A stretch of 40,598 bases of DNA, from positions 1 to 40,598 of the forward strand of contig JAHFUQ010000023.1 of assembly GCA_023265045.1 (NCBI GenBank), given 5' to 3'. Under the pieces are notes generated by a model that ran no database searches, was not told the origin of the DNA, and saw only the letters and a program-made list of their open reading frames with translations. Every line of letters begins with the position of its first letter. Positions within the stretch are counted from its first letter, which is position 1. This document shows positions 21,983-34,584 of this stretch, piece after piece. The position numbers and the translations under genes were made by a program. This stretch comes from Acidimicrobiia bacterium. Lineage in GTDB: Bacteria; Actinomycetota; Acidimicrobiia; Acidimicrobiales; AC-14.

Positions 21983-22945
21983 ATGGAAGACGCAGCCATC
22001 ACCGCCGAAGGTCTGGTCAAGCGGTTCGGCGACGTCGTCGCCCTGAGCGGTGTCGACTTCGAGGTGCCCAAGGGGACGGTGCTCGGCCTGCTCGGGCCCA
22101 ACGGCGCGGGCAAGACGACGGCGGTCCGCATCCTCACCACGATCCTGCTCCCGGACGCCGGGCGCGCCACCGTGCTGGGGCTGGACGTGACGCGCACACC
22201 GCAGTCGGTGCGCTCCATCATCGGGCTCGCCGGCCAGTACGCGGCGGTGGACGGCAACCTCACCGGACGCGAGAACCTCCGCATGGTGGGCCAGCTGACG
22301 CACCTGCCCCGTGACGTCATCGGTCCCCGAGCCAGCGAGCTCCTGGAGCGCTTCGCGCTCACCGAGGCCGCCGACCGCCCGAGCCGGACCTACTCAGGCG
22401 GCATGCGCCGCCGGCTCGACCTCGCCGCCGCGCTGATGCACCGGCCACCCGTGCTCTTCCTCGACGAACCGACGACGGGGCTCGACCCGCAGGGTCGGAG
22501 CGACCTGTGGGGCGTGATCGGCGAGCTGGTGACCGACGGCGCCACCGTGCTGCTGACGACCCAGTACCTCGAGGAGGCCGACCGGCTGGCCGACAACATC
22601 GTCGTCATCGACCACGGCCGGGTCATCGCCGAGGGCACCGCGTCAGAGCTCAAGGCCCAGATCGGCACGACGGTGATCGAAGTTCGCTTCGACGACGCCA
22701 GGACGGCGCGGGACGCCGCGCCCGCGCTGGCGCCGGTGGGCTCGGCCGAGCTCACGAACGGCGGCAGCGCCCTTTCTGTCAACGTCCCCGACAGCGGCCC
22801 CGCGCTTCTGGAGGTCGTCCGCATCCTTGACGACCGAGGGTTCAAGCCGGCGTCGATCGCCGTGCGAGAGCCAACCCTCGACGACGTGTTCCTACGCCTG
22901 ACGGGCCGCCACGCCGAGGCCCCCACCCCAGGAGGTGACCAGTGA
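21983..22945 (+). CDS. ABC transporter ATPase, DrrA type
   Basis: The 320-aa protein has Walker A GPNGAGKTTA, signature YSGGMRRRLDLA, Walker B VLFLDEPTTGLDP and the D-loop/H region (TTQYLEEADRLAD). The last 80 residues are the regulatory tail typical of DrrA-type drug exporters. It energises export with the next gene. ATG 21983 follows GGAGGAG by 10 bases; the ATG at 21959 overlaps the -10 box and is less likely. Confidence 0.95.
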   Translation: MEDAAITAEGLVKRFGDVVALSGVDFEVPKGTVLGLLGPNGAGKTTAVRILTTILLPDAGRATVLGLDVTRTPQSVRSIIGLAGQYAAVDGNLTGRENLRMVGQLTHLPRDVIGPRASELLERFALTEAADRPSRTYSGGMRRRLDLAAALMHRPPVLFLDEPTTGLDPQGRSDLWGVIGELVTDGATVLLTTQYLEEADRLADNIVVIDHGRVIAEGTASELKAQIGTTVIEVRFDDARTARDAAPALAPVGSAELTNGGSALSVNVPDSGPALLEVVRILDDRGFKPASIAVREPTLDDVFLRLTGRHAEAPTPGGDQ

Positions 22946-23751
22946 CCGCCATTACCGCCCCCGCCGTCGTTGTGTCCGAGCGCACGCCGGTCTCGCAGGT
23001 CGTCTCCGACGCCCTGGCCGTCGCCCGCCGCAACGTGATCGGCTTGTTCCGGGTGCCGACCACGCTGGTCTTCTCCACGGTCCAGCCGGTGATCTTCGTG
23101 TTGATGTTCCGCTATGTCTTCGGCGGCGCCATCAAGCCCATCCCCGGGGTGCGCTACGTCGACTTTCTCATGTGCGGGATCTTCGTGCAGACCGTCACGT
23201 TCGGCTCGATCAACACCGGCATCGGGTTGGCAAGCGACCTCCAAACCGGGCTCATCGAGCGCTTCCGCTCGCTGCCCATGGCCCGGTCCGCCGTCCTCGC
23301 CGGGCGCGCCCTGGCCGACGTGCTGCGGAACCTGTTCGTGGTCGTCCTCATGGTGATCGTCGGCTTCCTCGTGGGCTTCCGGGTGCACACGGGCGTGATC
23401 CCCTTCCTCGCGTCCATCGGCTTGCTGCTGCTGTTCGGCCTGGCGATGTCGTGGATCATGGCCCTCGTCGGCCTCGCCACCGGCAACGCCGAAGCCGCGC
23501 AGGCCGCGGCCTTTCCCCTCATGGCGCTGCTGGTCTTCGCCTCGAGCGCGTTCGTCTCAACGGCGACCATGCCCGGCCCGCTGCGGGCCTACGCCAATCA
23601 CCAGCCGGTGAGCGCGGTGGCGGACGCGGTGCGAGCCCTCGTCATCGGCGGGCCCACGGCCGGCAAGGTGTTCACGGGGGTGGTGTGGATGGTGGGCATC
23701 ACCGTGGTGTTCGCCGCCCTCTCGGTGAAGCGCTACCGCCGAGCCGACTGA
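22942..23751 (+). CDS. ABC transporter permease, DrrB type
   Basis: This 269-aa ABC-2 type permease starts at GTG 22942 (4-bp overlap with the ATPase, GGAGG upstream). It has six membrane spans: TTLVFSTVQPVIFVLMFRYV first, then the ABC-2 block (FVQTVTFGSINTGIGLASDL and GLIERFRSLPMARSAVLAGR), and a final span before RYRRAD. It forms the membrane part of a daunorubicin-resistance-like exporter. The real substrate is unknown; regulation by the MarR protein is likely. Confidence 0.95.
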   Translation: MTAITAPAVVVSERTPVSQVVSDALAVARRNVIGLFRVPTTLVFSTVQPVIFVLMFRYVFGGAIKPIPGVRYVDFLMCGIFVQTVTFGSINTGIGLASDLQTGLIERFRSLPMARSAVLAGRALADVLRNLFVVVLMVIVGFLVGFRVHTGVIPFLASIGLLLLFGLAMSWIMALVGLATGNAEAAQAAAFPLMALLVFASSAFVSTATMPGPLRAYANHQPVSAVADAVRALVIGGPTAGKVFTGVVWMVGITVVFAALSVKRYRRAD

Positions 23752-23863
23752 CCCGGGTGGCATCGAACGGCCGGGCGTCGGACTGGCGGCTACGGGCCCT
23801 TGGCGCAGGCGGGCATGAAGGAGTCGGCCGCGTTGCGCGACGCGGAGTGGCGGCGTTGGGGCA

Positions 23864-24200
23864 GGCGTCACCGCCTGGGACCTCCACAAGGGAAACGCCG
23901 ACTGTGACAGCAACACGTGGCGATCGTGTTGTTCGAGCCCTGGGAGACGAGGATCCCCGCGTCGAAGTCGCGTTCCGTCCCGTTCTTGACGGCACGCCGT
24001 TCACGCTCACCAGACGGATGCCAACCTGGTCCGGCGTCCCCACCGGGTTCCCGTCCCCCCGGATCGTGTGCCCGGCGAGATCGAGCGTGACGCCGGGGGC
24101 CGTCACCAAGCCGACGCCCGCGCACGGCCCGATGTCGGCGTCGAGGGTCACGCTCACGGTCACCGGTCGATCCGCACCCGAGCACCGCCCGATCAGCACG
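23864..24200 (-). pseudogene. Scrambled remnant of a parallel beta-helix repeat protein
   Basis: On the minus strand, about 24200 to 23995 encodes VTLDADIGPCAG, then APGVTLDLAGHTIRGDG and VGIRLVSVNGV. Similarity then moves to another frame: VKNGTERDFDAGILVSQGSN, then NTIAT. One missing base near 23994 explains the shift. On the plus strand, 23864-23926 encodes AWDLHKGNADCDSNTWRS, like the C-terminal end of the same protein family. Head-to-head remains suggest decay plus an inversion near 23927. No complete reading frame exists. The 519-base gap 23752-24270 contains this remnant and the hairpin at 24212. Confidence 0.6.
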
Positions 24201-24211
24201 GTCCAAGCGCG

Positions 24212-24242
24212 GTTCTGGGCACCCCCCCAGGGTGCCCAGAAC
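24212..24242. terminator. 13-bp hairpin near the FtsH gene end
   Basis: GTTCTGGGCACCC (24212-24224) pairs perfectly with GGGTGCCCAGAAC (24230-24242) around CCCCA. It lies 28 bases beyond the minus-strand ftsH stop and is the likely ftsH terminator. Confidence 0.6.
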
Positions 24243-24270
24243 GCACTTCCTCTGCGGTAAACCTAGGAAA

Positions 24271-26175
24271 TCAGGCGTTCGTCGTAACCGCCGAGTCGAG
24301 CTCGCCGGTCGAGGAGATCGGGAGGAGGAGCTGGTCGAGGGCGTCGTCCTCGAGCGTCTCGACCTCGATGAGGGTGACGGCCAGGCGCTCGAAGGCGCCC
24401 CGGTTGGCGACCAGCGCCGCCGTCGCCCGATCCTCGGCGGTGCCGAGGATCTCCTGGATCTCGGCGTCGATCTCGGAGGCGATGCGCTCCGAGTACCCGG
24501 CGCCGATCTGGCCCTGGTAGCCGTCGGTGAAGGGCTTCACGATGTACGGCCCGAGGTTCGTCGACATGCCGAAGTCCGCGATCATCCGGCGGGCGAGCGA
24601 AACGGCGTGCTCGAGGTCGGCGGTCGCCCCTGACGAGACCTCACCGGTGACCAGCCGCTCGGCGGCCCGGCCGCCCAGCAGGGAGGCGATGCGGTCGAGC
24701 AGTTGCGAGCGGGTGACGGTGACCTGGTCGCCCTCGGGAACCATCCAGGTGAACCCGCCGCCGTGGCCCCGGGCCACGATGGAGAGCTTGCCGACCCGGT
24801 CGCAACCGGGCAGCGCGGTGGAGACGACGGCATGGCCCGCCTCGTGGTAGGCGATGCGGGAACGGTCCTGCGGCGAGAGGATCCGGCTCTTCTTCTCCGG
24901 GCCGGCGACGACCCGCTCGATGGCCTCGACGAGGAGCCGGTTCGTGACCTGGTTCGAACCCCGGCGGGCAGCGAGCAGGGCAGCCTCGTTCACGACGTTG
25001 GCCAGGTCGGCGCCGCTGAACCCGACCGTCCGCTTGGCGATGCCGGTCAGCTCGACGTCCTCGCTCATGGGCTTGCCACGGGAGTGGATCTTGAGGATGG
25101 CCTCGCGGCCCCGGACATCGGCCCGGTCCACGCCCACCCGGCGGTCGAAACGACCGGGGCGGAGCAGGGCGGAGTCGAGGATGTCCGGTCGGTTCGTGGC
25201 GGCGAGGACGACAACGCCGCTGCCGGCGTCGAAACCGTCCATCTCGACCAGGAGCTGGTTGAGGGTGGCCTCACGCTCGTCCTGACCGCCAACCGCCATC
25301 GCCGTACGGCTGCGGCCCACGGCGTCGAGCTCGTCGATGAACACGATGCAGGGGGCGGCCGTCTTGGCCACGGCGAAGAAGTCGCGGATACGGGCCGCGC
25401 CGACACCGACGAAGATCTCGACGAAGTCCGAGCCCGAGATGGTGAAGAAGGGCACGTTGGCCTCACCGGCGAGGGCCCGGGCCAGCAGCGTCTTGCCACA
25501 GCCCGGAGGGCCGGTCAGCAGGATGCCCTTGGGCACGGCCGCGCCCATGGCCAGGAACTTGTCGGGCGAACCGAGGTAGTCCCGAACTTCGGCCAGCTCC
25601 TCGATGGCCTCGTCCACCCCGGCCACGTCGGCGAAGGTGATCTTGGACTCGCCGACGGCCAGCCGCTTGGCCTTGGACTTGCCGAAGCCCATGCCGTCGG
25701 TGCCTCCGGGGCGCATGATCAGGAAGAGGATGAAAAGGCCGTCAACGATGATGAGGGCCGGGAGCAGCATGGAAGCAGGGACGATGAGGTTCTTGAGCGG
25801 CTGCTGCTTGACCTTGTAGGCGACGCCTGCGTCCTCCATGGCGGAGGTGAGGCGGCTGAAGATCGTCTCCCGGGTGCCCACCGTGATCCAGTAGTTGCCC
25901 CGGTCGTACTTGCCGGTGATCCGGTTGTCGGTCTCGAGAATCGTCGCGGACTGGATCCGGCCCTGGCGCAGCAGGGTGATGTATTGGTCGATCCGCAGCT
26001 GGGTGCCGCCCGTGTGGGGGCTCGACCAGTAGAGGAGGGTGGCGTAGAACAACGCCAGTACCGGCAAGGCGGCGATGGCGAGGAACAACCCCCGCCTGCG
26101 GTTCTTCGCCTTGTCCTCGATGTCCGGGGTGGGAGTCGGTCCGCCAGCTTTCGGGGTCTTGCTCTTACGCGCCAT
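24271..26175 (-). CDS. ftsH: FtsH-family membrane AAA+ metalloprotease
   Basis: This 634-aa protein has two membrane spans (about residues 29-48 and 138-158), an AAA+ domain with Walker A GPPGCGKT (222-229), Walker [12 protein letters not shown] and the SRH region ([19 protein letters not shown]), and the zinc-protease motif HEAGH (444-448). It degrades misfolded membrane and regulatory proteins. The pore motif is FVEIFVGVG. The N-terminus has a Lys-rich start. ATG 26175 follows AAGGAG. It is likely a second, diverged FtsH, as the residues differ from the usual FVEMFVGVG; this cannot be proved here. It stands alone. Confidence 0.94.
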   Translation of the reverse strand: MARKSKTPKAGGPTPTPDIEDKAKNRRRGLFLAIAALPVLALFYATLLYWSSPHTGGTQLRIDQYITLLRQGRIQSATILETDNRITGKYDRGNYWITVGTRETIFSRLTSAMEDAGVAYKVKQQPLKNLIVPASMLLPALIIVDGLFILFLIMRPGGTDGMGFGKSKAKRLAVGESKITFADVAGVDEAIEELAEVRDYLGSPDKFLAMGAAVPKGILLTGPPGCGKTLLARALAGEANVPFFTISGSDFVEIFVGVGAARIRDFFAVAKTAAPCIVFIDELDAVGRSRTAMAVGGQDEREATLNQLLVEMDGFDAGSGVVVLAATNRPDILDSALLRPGRFDRRVGVDRADVRGREAILKIHSRGKPMSEDVELTGIAKRTVGFSGADLANVVNEAALLAARRGSNQVTNRLLVEAIERVVAGPEKKSRILSPQDRSRIAYHEAGHAVVSTALPGCDRVGKLSIVARGHGGGFTWMVPEGDQVTVTRSQLLDRIASLLGGRAAERLVTGEVSSGATADLEHAVSLARRMIADFGMSTNLGPYIVKPFTDGYQGQIGAGYSERIASEIDAEIQEILGTAEDRATAALVANRGAFERLAVTLIEVETLEDDALDQLLLPISSTGELDSAVTTNA

Positions 26176-26297
26176 CAGCTCTCCTTGGGACGGGACCTGC
26201 CCATGGTCGGCCACCGGGGGTCCATCCGGCAATCGGGGATGACCCTGAACCGTCCCTGAGACAGGGTGGCCAACATTCGCCCAAAGGGCTTCACGAC

Positions 26298-28076
26298 GTG
26301 GCCGCTCGCGCCGATGTTGAGTGTCCAATGTCCGCTCAGGGCGCCCTTCGGGTGGTCATCGCCGACGACGCAGCCGCAATGCGGGCGCTCCTCCGCGAGG
26401 TCCTCGGCGCGTCGCCCTCCTTTCGGGTGGTCGGCGAGGCAGCCGACGGCGATGAGGCGGTGCGCCTGAGCGCCCGCGAGCAGCCCGACATGGTGCTGCT
26501 CGACCTCGCCATGCCAATCCTCGATGGTTTCGGCGCCATCCCGCGCATCCGGGCCTGTTCCCCGACGAGCCGCATCGTCGTGCTGTCGGGCTTCAGCGCC
26601 GGGCGGATGGCCCAACGGGCGCTCGATGTCGGCGCCGACGCCTACCTCGAGAAGCGGGATCGGCCCGACGAGCTGCTGGCGCGCCTTTTCGCGGTGTGCG
26701 ACGGGAGCGCGACGGGCCTTTACCAGCTCGCCTTCGAACAGGCGCCCATCGGGATGGCCATCGACGGCCTGGGCGCCAACGAGGCGTTCGAGCGGATCAC
26801 CGCCGGCGAGGCCGGACTGCTGCCCCAGCCTGGCGCTCAGCGCCTCACCCGACCGGACGGCCGTGTCGCCTGGGTGCGGGTCGGCCGCCAAGGGCCGGTC
26901 ACCTATGTCGTGGACGTGACCGAGGAGCAGCGCGCCGAAGTGCACCGCCGGATCGTGGCCGAGGACGCCGAGGAGCTGGCCCGGGCCAACGCGGACTTGG
27001 CCCATTTCGCGTCCGTCGCGGCCCACGAGCTGAGGTCGCCGTTGCAGGTGATCTCCGGGTTCGCCTCGCTGCTGGCACGGTCCCAGGGCGAGGCGCTCGA
27101 CGAGCGGGGGCGGGACTGCGTCCACTGGATCACCAACGGCGTGGCCCGGCTGGATACGCTCATCGACGACCTCCTGGCCTTCGCCGGCGTCGGCGCGGGC
27201 GAGCGTGTCGCCGTGCCGGTCGACCTCGCCGCCGCCCTCGAACCCGACGAGCGGGTCACCCACGGCGCGCTTCCTACCGTCATCGGCGATCCCCAGCAGC
27301 TCCGCCAGCTTCTCCAGAACCTGGTCGGGAACGCCTGCAAGTTCGTCGCCCAGGGCACGACGCCGCGCGTCCACGTCTCGGCCGAGCGGACCGATGACGG
27401 GTGGTGTGTAAGCGTCGCTGACAACGGAGTCGGCGTCGACCCCGCGCGGGCCGGCGAGATCTTCGAGATGTTCCGCCGACTGCACTCCCGCGAGCAGTAC
27501 GACGGCACCGGCATCGGCCTGGCCATCTGCGAGCGCATCGTGGACGGGCACGGCGGGCGGATCTGGGTCGAGCCCAACCCGGGCGGCGGCAGCGTCTTCC
27601 GGTTCACCCTCCCCGACCCGCCGGCGGAGTCTCCCGACGACGCCGGCGAGGAGCGGCCGCTCACCGACGCCGCCACTGGGCTCCCCAACCGGGCCGAGCT
27701 GCGGTACCGGCTGGAGCGCGCGCTGGCCCGCGCCGCCCGCACCCACGAGTCGGTCAGCCTGATCTGGGTCCGGATCGAGGGGTCCGAGCCCGCCGACGAC
27801 GGGGCCGCGGACCGCGAGGTCGACGAGATCGGGCGGCGCCTCCGCCTGGCGGTCCGCCCGCCCGACCCCGTCGGGCGCGTAGGCCCGGCCGCCTTCGCCG
27901 TGCTGTGCGCCGGCCTGGCCGGTCCCGACGACGGCCAGGCCCTACGGGACCGGCTGGTGGCCGAGATGGGCCCCGGGGTGCACGTCAGCGTGGCCACGAC
28001 CGGCCCAGACAGCCCCGGACTCAGCGCCGACGAGCTCCTGGCCCTCGCCAGTCAGGGCGACGGTTCGAAGCGGTAG
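26298..28076 (+). CDS. Hybrid REC / histidine kinase / degenerate GGDEF protein
   Basis: The 592-aa protein has, in order: receiver domain (LRVVIADDAAAMRALLRE, phospho-Asp in MVLLDLAMP, residues about 15-130), a PAS-like linker, HisKA (ASVAAHELRSPLQVISGFAS), HATPase (NLVGNACKF, DNGVGVDPARAG, GTGIGLAI) and a GGDEF-like end (DAATGLPNRAELRYRLERAL). In the last domain RVGPAAFAVLCAG replaces GGDEF, so it should not make c-di-GMP. A receiver in front of a kinase suggests input from another kinase. GTG 26298 has AAAGGGC upstream; ATG 26328 is the alternative. The end overlaps the OmpR-type gene by 25 bases. Confidence 0.88.
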   Translation: MAARADVECPMSAQGALRVVIADDAAAMRALLREVLGASPSFRVVGEAADGDEAVRLSAREQPDMVLLDLAMPILDGFGAIPRIRACSPTSRIVVLSGFSAGRMAQRALDVGADAYLEKRDRPDELLARLFAVCDGSATGLYQLAFEQAPIGMAIDGLGANEAFERITAGEAGLLPQPGAQRLTRPDGRVAWVRVGRQGPVTYVVDVTEEQRAEVHRRIVAEDAEELARANADLAHFASVAAHELRSPLQVISGFASLLARSQGEALDERGRDCVHWITNGVARLDTLIDDLLAFAGVGAGERVAVPVDLAAALEPDERVTHGALPTVIGDPQQLRQLLQNLVGNACKFVAQGTTPRVHVSAERTDDGWCVSVADNGVGVDPARAGEIFEMFRRLHSREQYDGTGIGLAICERIVDGHGGRIWVEPNPGGGSVFRFTLPDPPAESPDDAGEERPLTDAATGLPNRAELRYRLERALARAARTHESVSLIWVRIEGSEPADDGAADREVDEIGRRLRLAVRPPDPVGRVGPAAFAVLCAGLAGPDDGQALRDRLVAEMGPGVHVSVATTGPDSPGLSADELLALASQGDGSKR

Positions 28077-28756
28077 CCGACGCTCCAGACGGTTGCGATC
28101 CATTTCGGATGCTCAGGGTCCTGCTCGATTCGCTTCCGGAGCCGGCGGATGTGCTCGGTGACCGTGTCGGCGCTCTGCCAGGCCGACGACGACTGCCAGA
28201 CGTGCTCGAGGAGCTGCTCGCGGGAGAACACCTGGCGGGGCGAAGAGGCCAGGAACGCCAGCAGGTCGAACTCCTTCGCCGTCGTCGTGATCGGCTGGCC
28301 CCTGACCGCCACCTCGCGGGTGGTCATGTCGATGGTCAGGCCGTCGAACTCGAGACGGGTCGACGCCGCCGCGGGCCGGACCCGGCGCAGCACGGTCGCG
28401 ATCCGCGCCGCGATCTCGGCTGGGGAGAAGGGCTTGACGACGTAGTCGTCGGCGCCCAGCTTGAGCCCCAGCACCCGGTCGGCTTCCGCGTCGCGGCCGG
28501 TGAGCAGGATCACTGCCACGTCGCTGTCCTTCCGCAGCCGGGTCAGGATGTGGAGCCCGTCTTCCGACGGCAGCATGACGTCCAGCAGCAGGAGATCCGG
28601 CGGGTGGGCCTTCAGCGCCGCCATCGCGCTGGCGCCGTCGCCGGCCTGTTCGACCTCATAGCCCTCGAGCTCCAAGTACCGGGTGAGCAGGGCGCGCACG
28701 CCCTCGTCGTCGTCGACGACCAGGATCCGATGGGTACGCGGCGGCGCCACACCCAC
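28052..28756 (-). CDS. OmpR/PhoB-type response regulator
   Basis: The 234-aa protein has a receiver domain (RILVVDDDEGVRALLTRYLE, phospho-Asp in LLLLDVMLP, Lys in YVVKPFSP) and a C-terminal winged-helix DNA-binding domain (TAKEFDLLAFLASSPRQVFS, then SADTVTEHIRRLRKRIEQDP). It faces the hybrid kinase tail-to-tail with a 25-base overlap, so the two could form antisense transcripts; whether they are partners is unknown. ATG 28756. Confidence 0.95.
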   Translation of the reverse strand: MGVAPPRTHRILVVDDDEGVRALLTRYLELEGYEVEQAGDGASAMAALKAHPPDLLLLDVMLPSEDGLHILTRLRKDSDVAVILLTGRDAEADRVLGLKLGADDYVVKPFSPAEIAARIATVLRRVRPAAASTRLEFDGLTIDMTTREVAVRGQPITTTAKEFDLLAFLASSPRQVFSREQLLEHVWQSSSAWQSADTVTEHIRRLRKRIEQDPEHPKWIATVWSVGYRFEPSP

Positions 28757-28815
28757 AATCTACTGAGTGCCACCTGCCGGGAGCGTTGGCCGCCGAGCAT
28801 TGGCGGCGCCGGGGC

Positions 28816-29013
28816 TCAGCGGTCGAGGCTGAGCGCGACTTCCTCGGCTCTCGCGCGCCATTCGCTCGAAGGCGGCGGCTCGGGCGGTGCGTCGGGCGCG
28901 ACCTGCCACTCGACCACGAAGACCTCTGCCTGCCACGTGCTCACCGCGGGAGACGGGTCGCGCCAGCGCTCGACTGGTGCCACGGCGCCGGAAAGGAAGT
29001 CGGTGGAACTCAT
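28816..29013 (-). CDS. Hypothetical 65-aa protein
   Basis: A short protein MSSTDFLSGAVAPVERWRDP, then VSTWQAEVFVVEWQVAPDAP and a Pro-rich, charged end (WRARAEEVALSLDR). AGGTG lies upstream of ATG 29013. No family is known to me. It fills an otherwise empty gap between two regulators; amino-acid use is natural, but a chance frame in GC-rich DNA cannot be excluded. Confidence 0.42.
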   Translation of the reverse strand: MSSTDFLSGAVAPVERWRDPSPAVSTWQAEVFVVEWQVAPDAPPEPPPSSEWRARAEEVALSLDR

Positions 29014-29196
29014 ATCGTGCGCACCTCGGCGAGGGGTAGTGCTGCGGCTGTTGTCGAACCGCGCGCGATCTCTGCGAGTTGCTTCCTACTCCACCAGCGC
29101 GGTTTGGTCAAGAGAAGTTGGATTTCTCGCCCCATTGCGCTGGGCCGGCGGCACACTTGTTGAGGGGAGTGCACGGTTCGGTCGAAAGGACGGCCG

Positions 29197-32493
<3,297 letters not shown>

Positions 32494-32500
32494 GGCGCCC

Positions 32501-33733
32501 TCAGTCAATGCGGTCCACCGCCCTGCGCAGCTCGCCCCACGCCAGCACGGCGAGGCCGCACTCCGCCAGGCCGAGGGCGACGAACGTGCCCCGCGCGCCG
32601 AACCAGGCGCTGGCGGGCAATCCGGCCGCCAGCGCGGCCGCACCGGTGACGCCCCGCCCGCGGAGCACCCAACGGCTCGCGCCCAGCGCCCGCAGGCCGG
32701 CGATGGCGCCGGCGCCGGCGCCGATGGCGGCGCCGAAGAGCGTCAGCCACGGCATCACCGAGCGGATCGCCGCCCAACTGTCGGGGAACAGCTTGGGACC
32801 AGCGGCCGGGAGCGCGGCGTACACGGCGGCGCCGCACACGACCGAGAGCGCCGCCAGTCCGGCCGAGAGCAGCCGGGCGAAGCGGGTCAGGCGGGCGCCG
32901 TCGCCCCGGATCCGCACGCTCTCGGGCACCCCCAGCGCAGCGCCTCCGAGGAGGACGACGCTGGCGGGGCCGAACAGTGTCTGGGCGGCGCGCAGGTAGC
33001 CGAGCTGGACGGCGCCGGCGAGAGCGGCCAGGCCGTAGGAGAGGGCGTAGTAGCTCCCCGAATTGACGAGGAACTCGACGGCGACCCGGCGGCACAGGAC
33101 GCGGTTGGCGCGCAGCCACTGCCCGGCGCGGCCGAGGGCGGGCCGGAGCCGCAGCCACCACGACAGCAGCGCAGCCGAGACGACGCCGGCGCCGGCCCAG
33201 GCGCCGACCAACTGCGTGGCGCTCACCTCGCGCCCCCCGGCGGCCGCGGCCGCGCCGGCCACCAGCAGGACGACCCACACCGCATCGGCGGCGGCCGCGA
33301 GATCGGCGCGGCCGCGCGCGATGGCGGCATGGCGAAGGGCGTCCTGGACAAGCAGGAACGGCATGGTGACCGCCAGCGCGACCAGCAGCGTCCTTCCGGG
33401 CGCCCAGGCGACCGCGGCCGCGGCGAAGAGCGGGATGGTGGCGGCGCCCGCGATGGCGGCCAGCCCCACCGCCGGGGCTTGACCCGCGGCATCCCCCTCG
33501 GCGTCGGCGCCGGCGTCGATTAGGAGCGGGATCCCGATCACGTACCGGGCCAGTTGCAGCAGCAGCAGATAGGTCGTGAGGCAGACCGTGAAGACGGCGA
33601 ACGTGCGCGCCGGCACCGTCGCCAGCACGAGCACCGTCAGTCCGAAATTGGACGCGCTCGACAGGCCCTGGCTCGCGAACGTCCAGGCCGCGCGCCGCGC
33701 CGCGGGCCGCTCCAGCAGGCGGGCCCTGGTCAC
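32501..33733 (-). CDS. Wzx-like polysaccharide flippase (MATE/MOP superfamily)
   Basis: The 410-aa protein is nearly all membrane: 12 predicted spans from WTFASQGLSSASNFGLTVLV to VALGLAECGLAVLAWGELRR. It would flip lipid-linked repeat units. The internal AAAGGREVSATQLVGAW loop is small. GTG 33733 overlaps the methyltransferase stop (GTGA). Family-level assignment rests on topology and neighbours. Confidence 0.83.
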   Translation of the reverse strand: MTRARLLERPAARRAAWTFASQGLSSASNFGLTVLVLATVPARTFAVFTVCLTTYLLLLQLARYVIGIPLLIDAGADAEGDAAGQAPAVGLAAIAGAATIPLFAAAAVAWAPGRTLLVALAVTMPFLLVQDALRHAAIARGRADLAAAADAVWVVLLVAGAAAAAGGREVSATQLVGAWAGAGVVSAALLSWWLRLRPALGRAGQWLRANRVLCRRVAVEFLVNSGSYYALSYGLAALAGAVQLGYLRAAQTLFGPASVVLLGGAALGVPESVRIRGDGARLTRFARLLSAGLAALSVVCGAAVYAALPAAGPKLFPDSWAAIRSVMPWLTLFGAAIGAGAGAIAGLRALGASRWVLRGRGVTGAAALAAGLPASAWFGARGTFVALGLAECGLAVLAWGELRRAVDRID

Positions 33734-34584
33734 GCGACAACACCGGCGGCGCCAGCGGCGCCGGCGACCGCTTGGACGTGGAGCTCGGAATACAGCGGCG
33801 GCACGCCAACCCGCGACGCGCCCCATGCCGCCCAGTTCCAGAGCCGCTTGCAGGGCACGAGCACCCGCGCCAGCCGTCGTTCCAGCAGGCAGTCGGTGGT
33901 GATGCCCCAGTAGGCGAACGTGCGGCGGCCGGCGCCCGCGTCGGCAAGGACGCGGTCGATCGAAGCCGGGGTGAAGTGGAGCACGTGGTCGCTGGCGACG
34001 AAGTCCAGGGGCCGGCCGAGGCGCGCCGCCACGCGCGCGTAGCGCGACTGGAACAAGAAGTTCGGCGTCGTCATCAGGAGACGGCCGCCGGGCCTGAGCA
34101 GGCGCACGGCGTCGGCGAGCACCGCCCGAGGGTCGGGGACGTGCGCCACAACGCACCACAACGTCACCAGGTCGCACGAGCCGTTCATGGAGTCAGGTGC
34201 GGCGAGCAGCGACCGACCCTCCCCCACCCGGGCGGCGGCGGCCCGCGCCGCGTGCGGAGAAACGTCCACCGAGTAGGCGTCCCAGCCCCGCCCGAGCGCG
34301 CACTCGGCGAAGTGCCCGACCCCTCCGCCGAGGTCGACCAGGCGCCCCCGTCCGGTCTCCTGTTCGACCGCCAGGAGGGCCCGGCGGTAGACGGCCAGGC
34401 GTGCCGTCCAGTACCGCTCGTCGATCTCGTGCTGGACGTCGTCCTTCCGGGCCCAGTAGTCGGCCGTGTGCCGGCCGTCGGCGATCTTGGCGAAGCCGCA
34501 CGCGCCGCACACGAGGAGGTCGGCGATCCCCACGCGCCGCTCGCGCATGGCGCCGTCGCACGCGTAGCAAAGGGCCGCGCTCAT
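33730..34584 (-). CDS. SAM-dependent methyltransferase with N-terminal zinc ribbon
   Basis: This 284-aa protein has an N-terminal CYACDG...LVCGACGF pair (CxxC twice), then a class I methyltransferase domain: GRLVDLGGGVGHFAECALGR (motif I), LVTLWCVVAHVPDP (motif IV) and LRPGGRLLMTTPN. This plan is common among sugar or glycan methyltransferases in polysaccharide loci. ATG 34584 lies directly before the FkbM-gene stop codon on the minus strand. Confidence 0.9.
   Translation of the reverse strand: MSAALCYACDGAMRERRVGIADLLVCGACGFAKIADGRHTADYWARKDDVQHEIDERYWTARLAVYRRALLAVEQETGRGRLVDLGGGVGHFAECALGRGWDAYSVDVSPHAARAAAARVGEGRSLLAAPDSMNGSCDLVTLWCVVAHVPDPRAVLADAVRLLRPGGRLLMTTPNFLFQSRYARVAARLGRPLDFVASDHVLHFTPASIDRVLADAGAGRRTFAYWGITTDCLLERRLARVLVPCKRLWNWAAWGASRVGVPPLYSELHVQAVAGAAGAAGVVA

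Noticed and set aside
21983-23751. DrrAB transporter as the exporter of the two peptides
   Set aside because: It lies in a separate MarR-linked unit beyond an esterase gene; closeness alone is not enough.
22935-24260. 441-aa plus-strand frame over the ABC permease
   Set aside because: The overlapping 22942-23751 frame has clear permease features; the longer frame is a shadow that continues into the pseudogene area.
26175-27746. 523-aa minus-strand frame over the hybrid kinase
   Set aside because: Composition and lack of any domain show it is a shadow of the plus-strand kinase.
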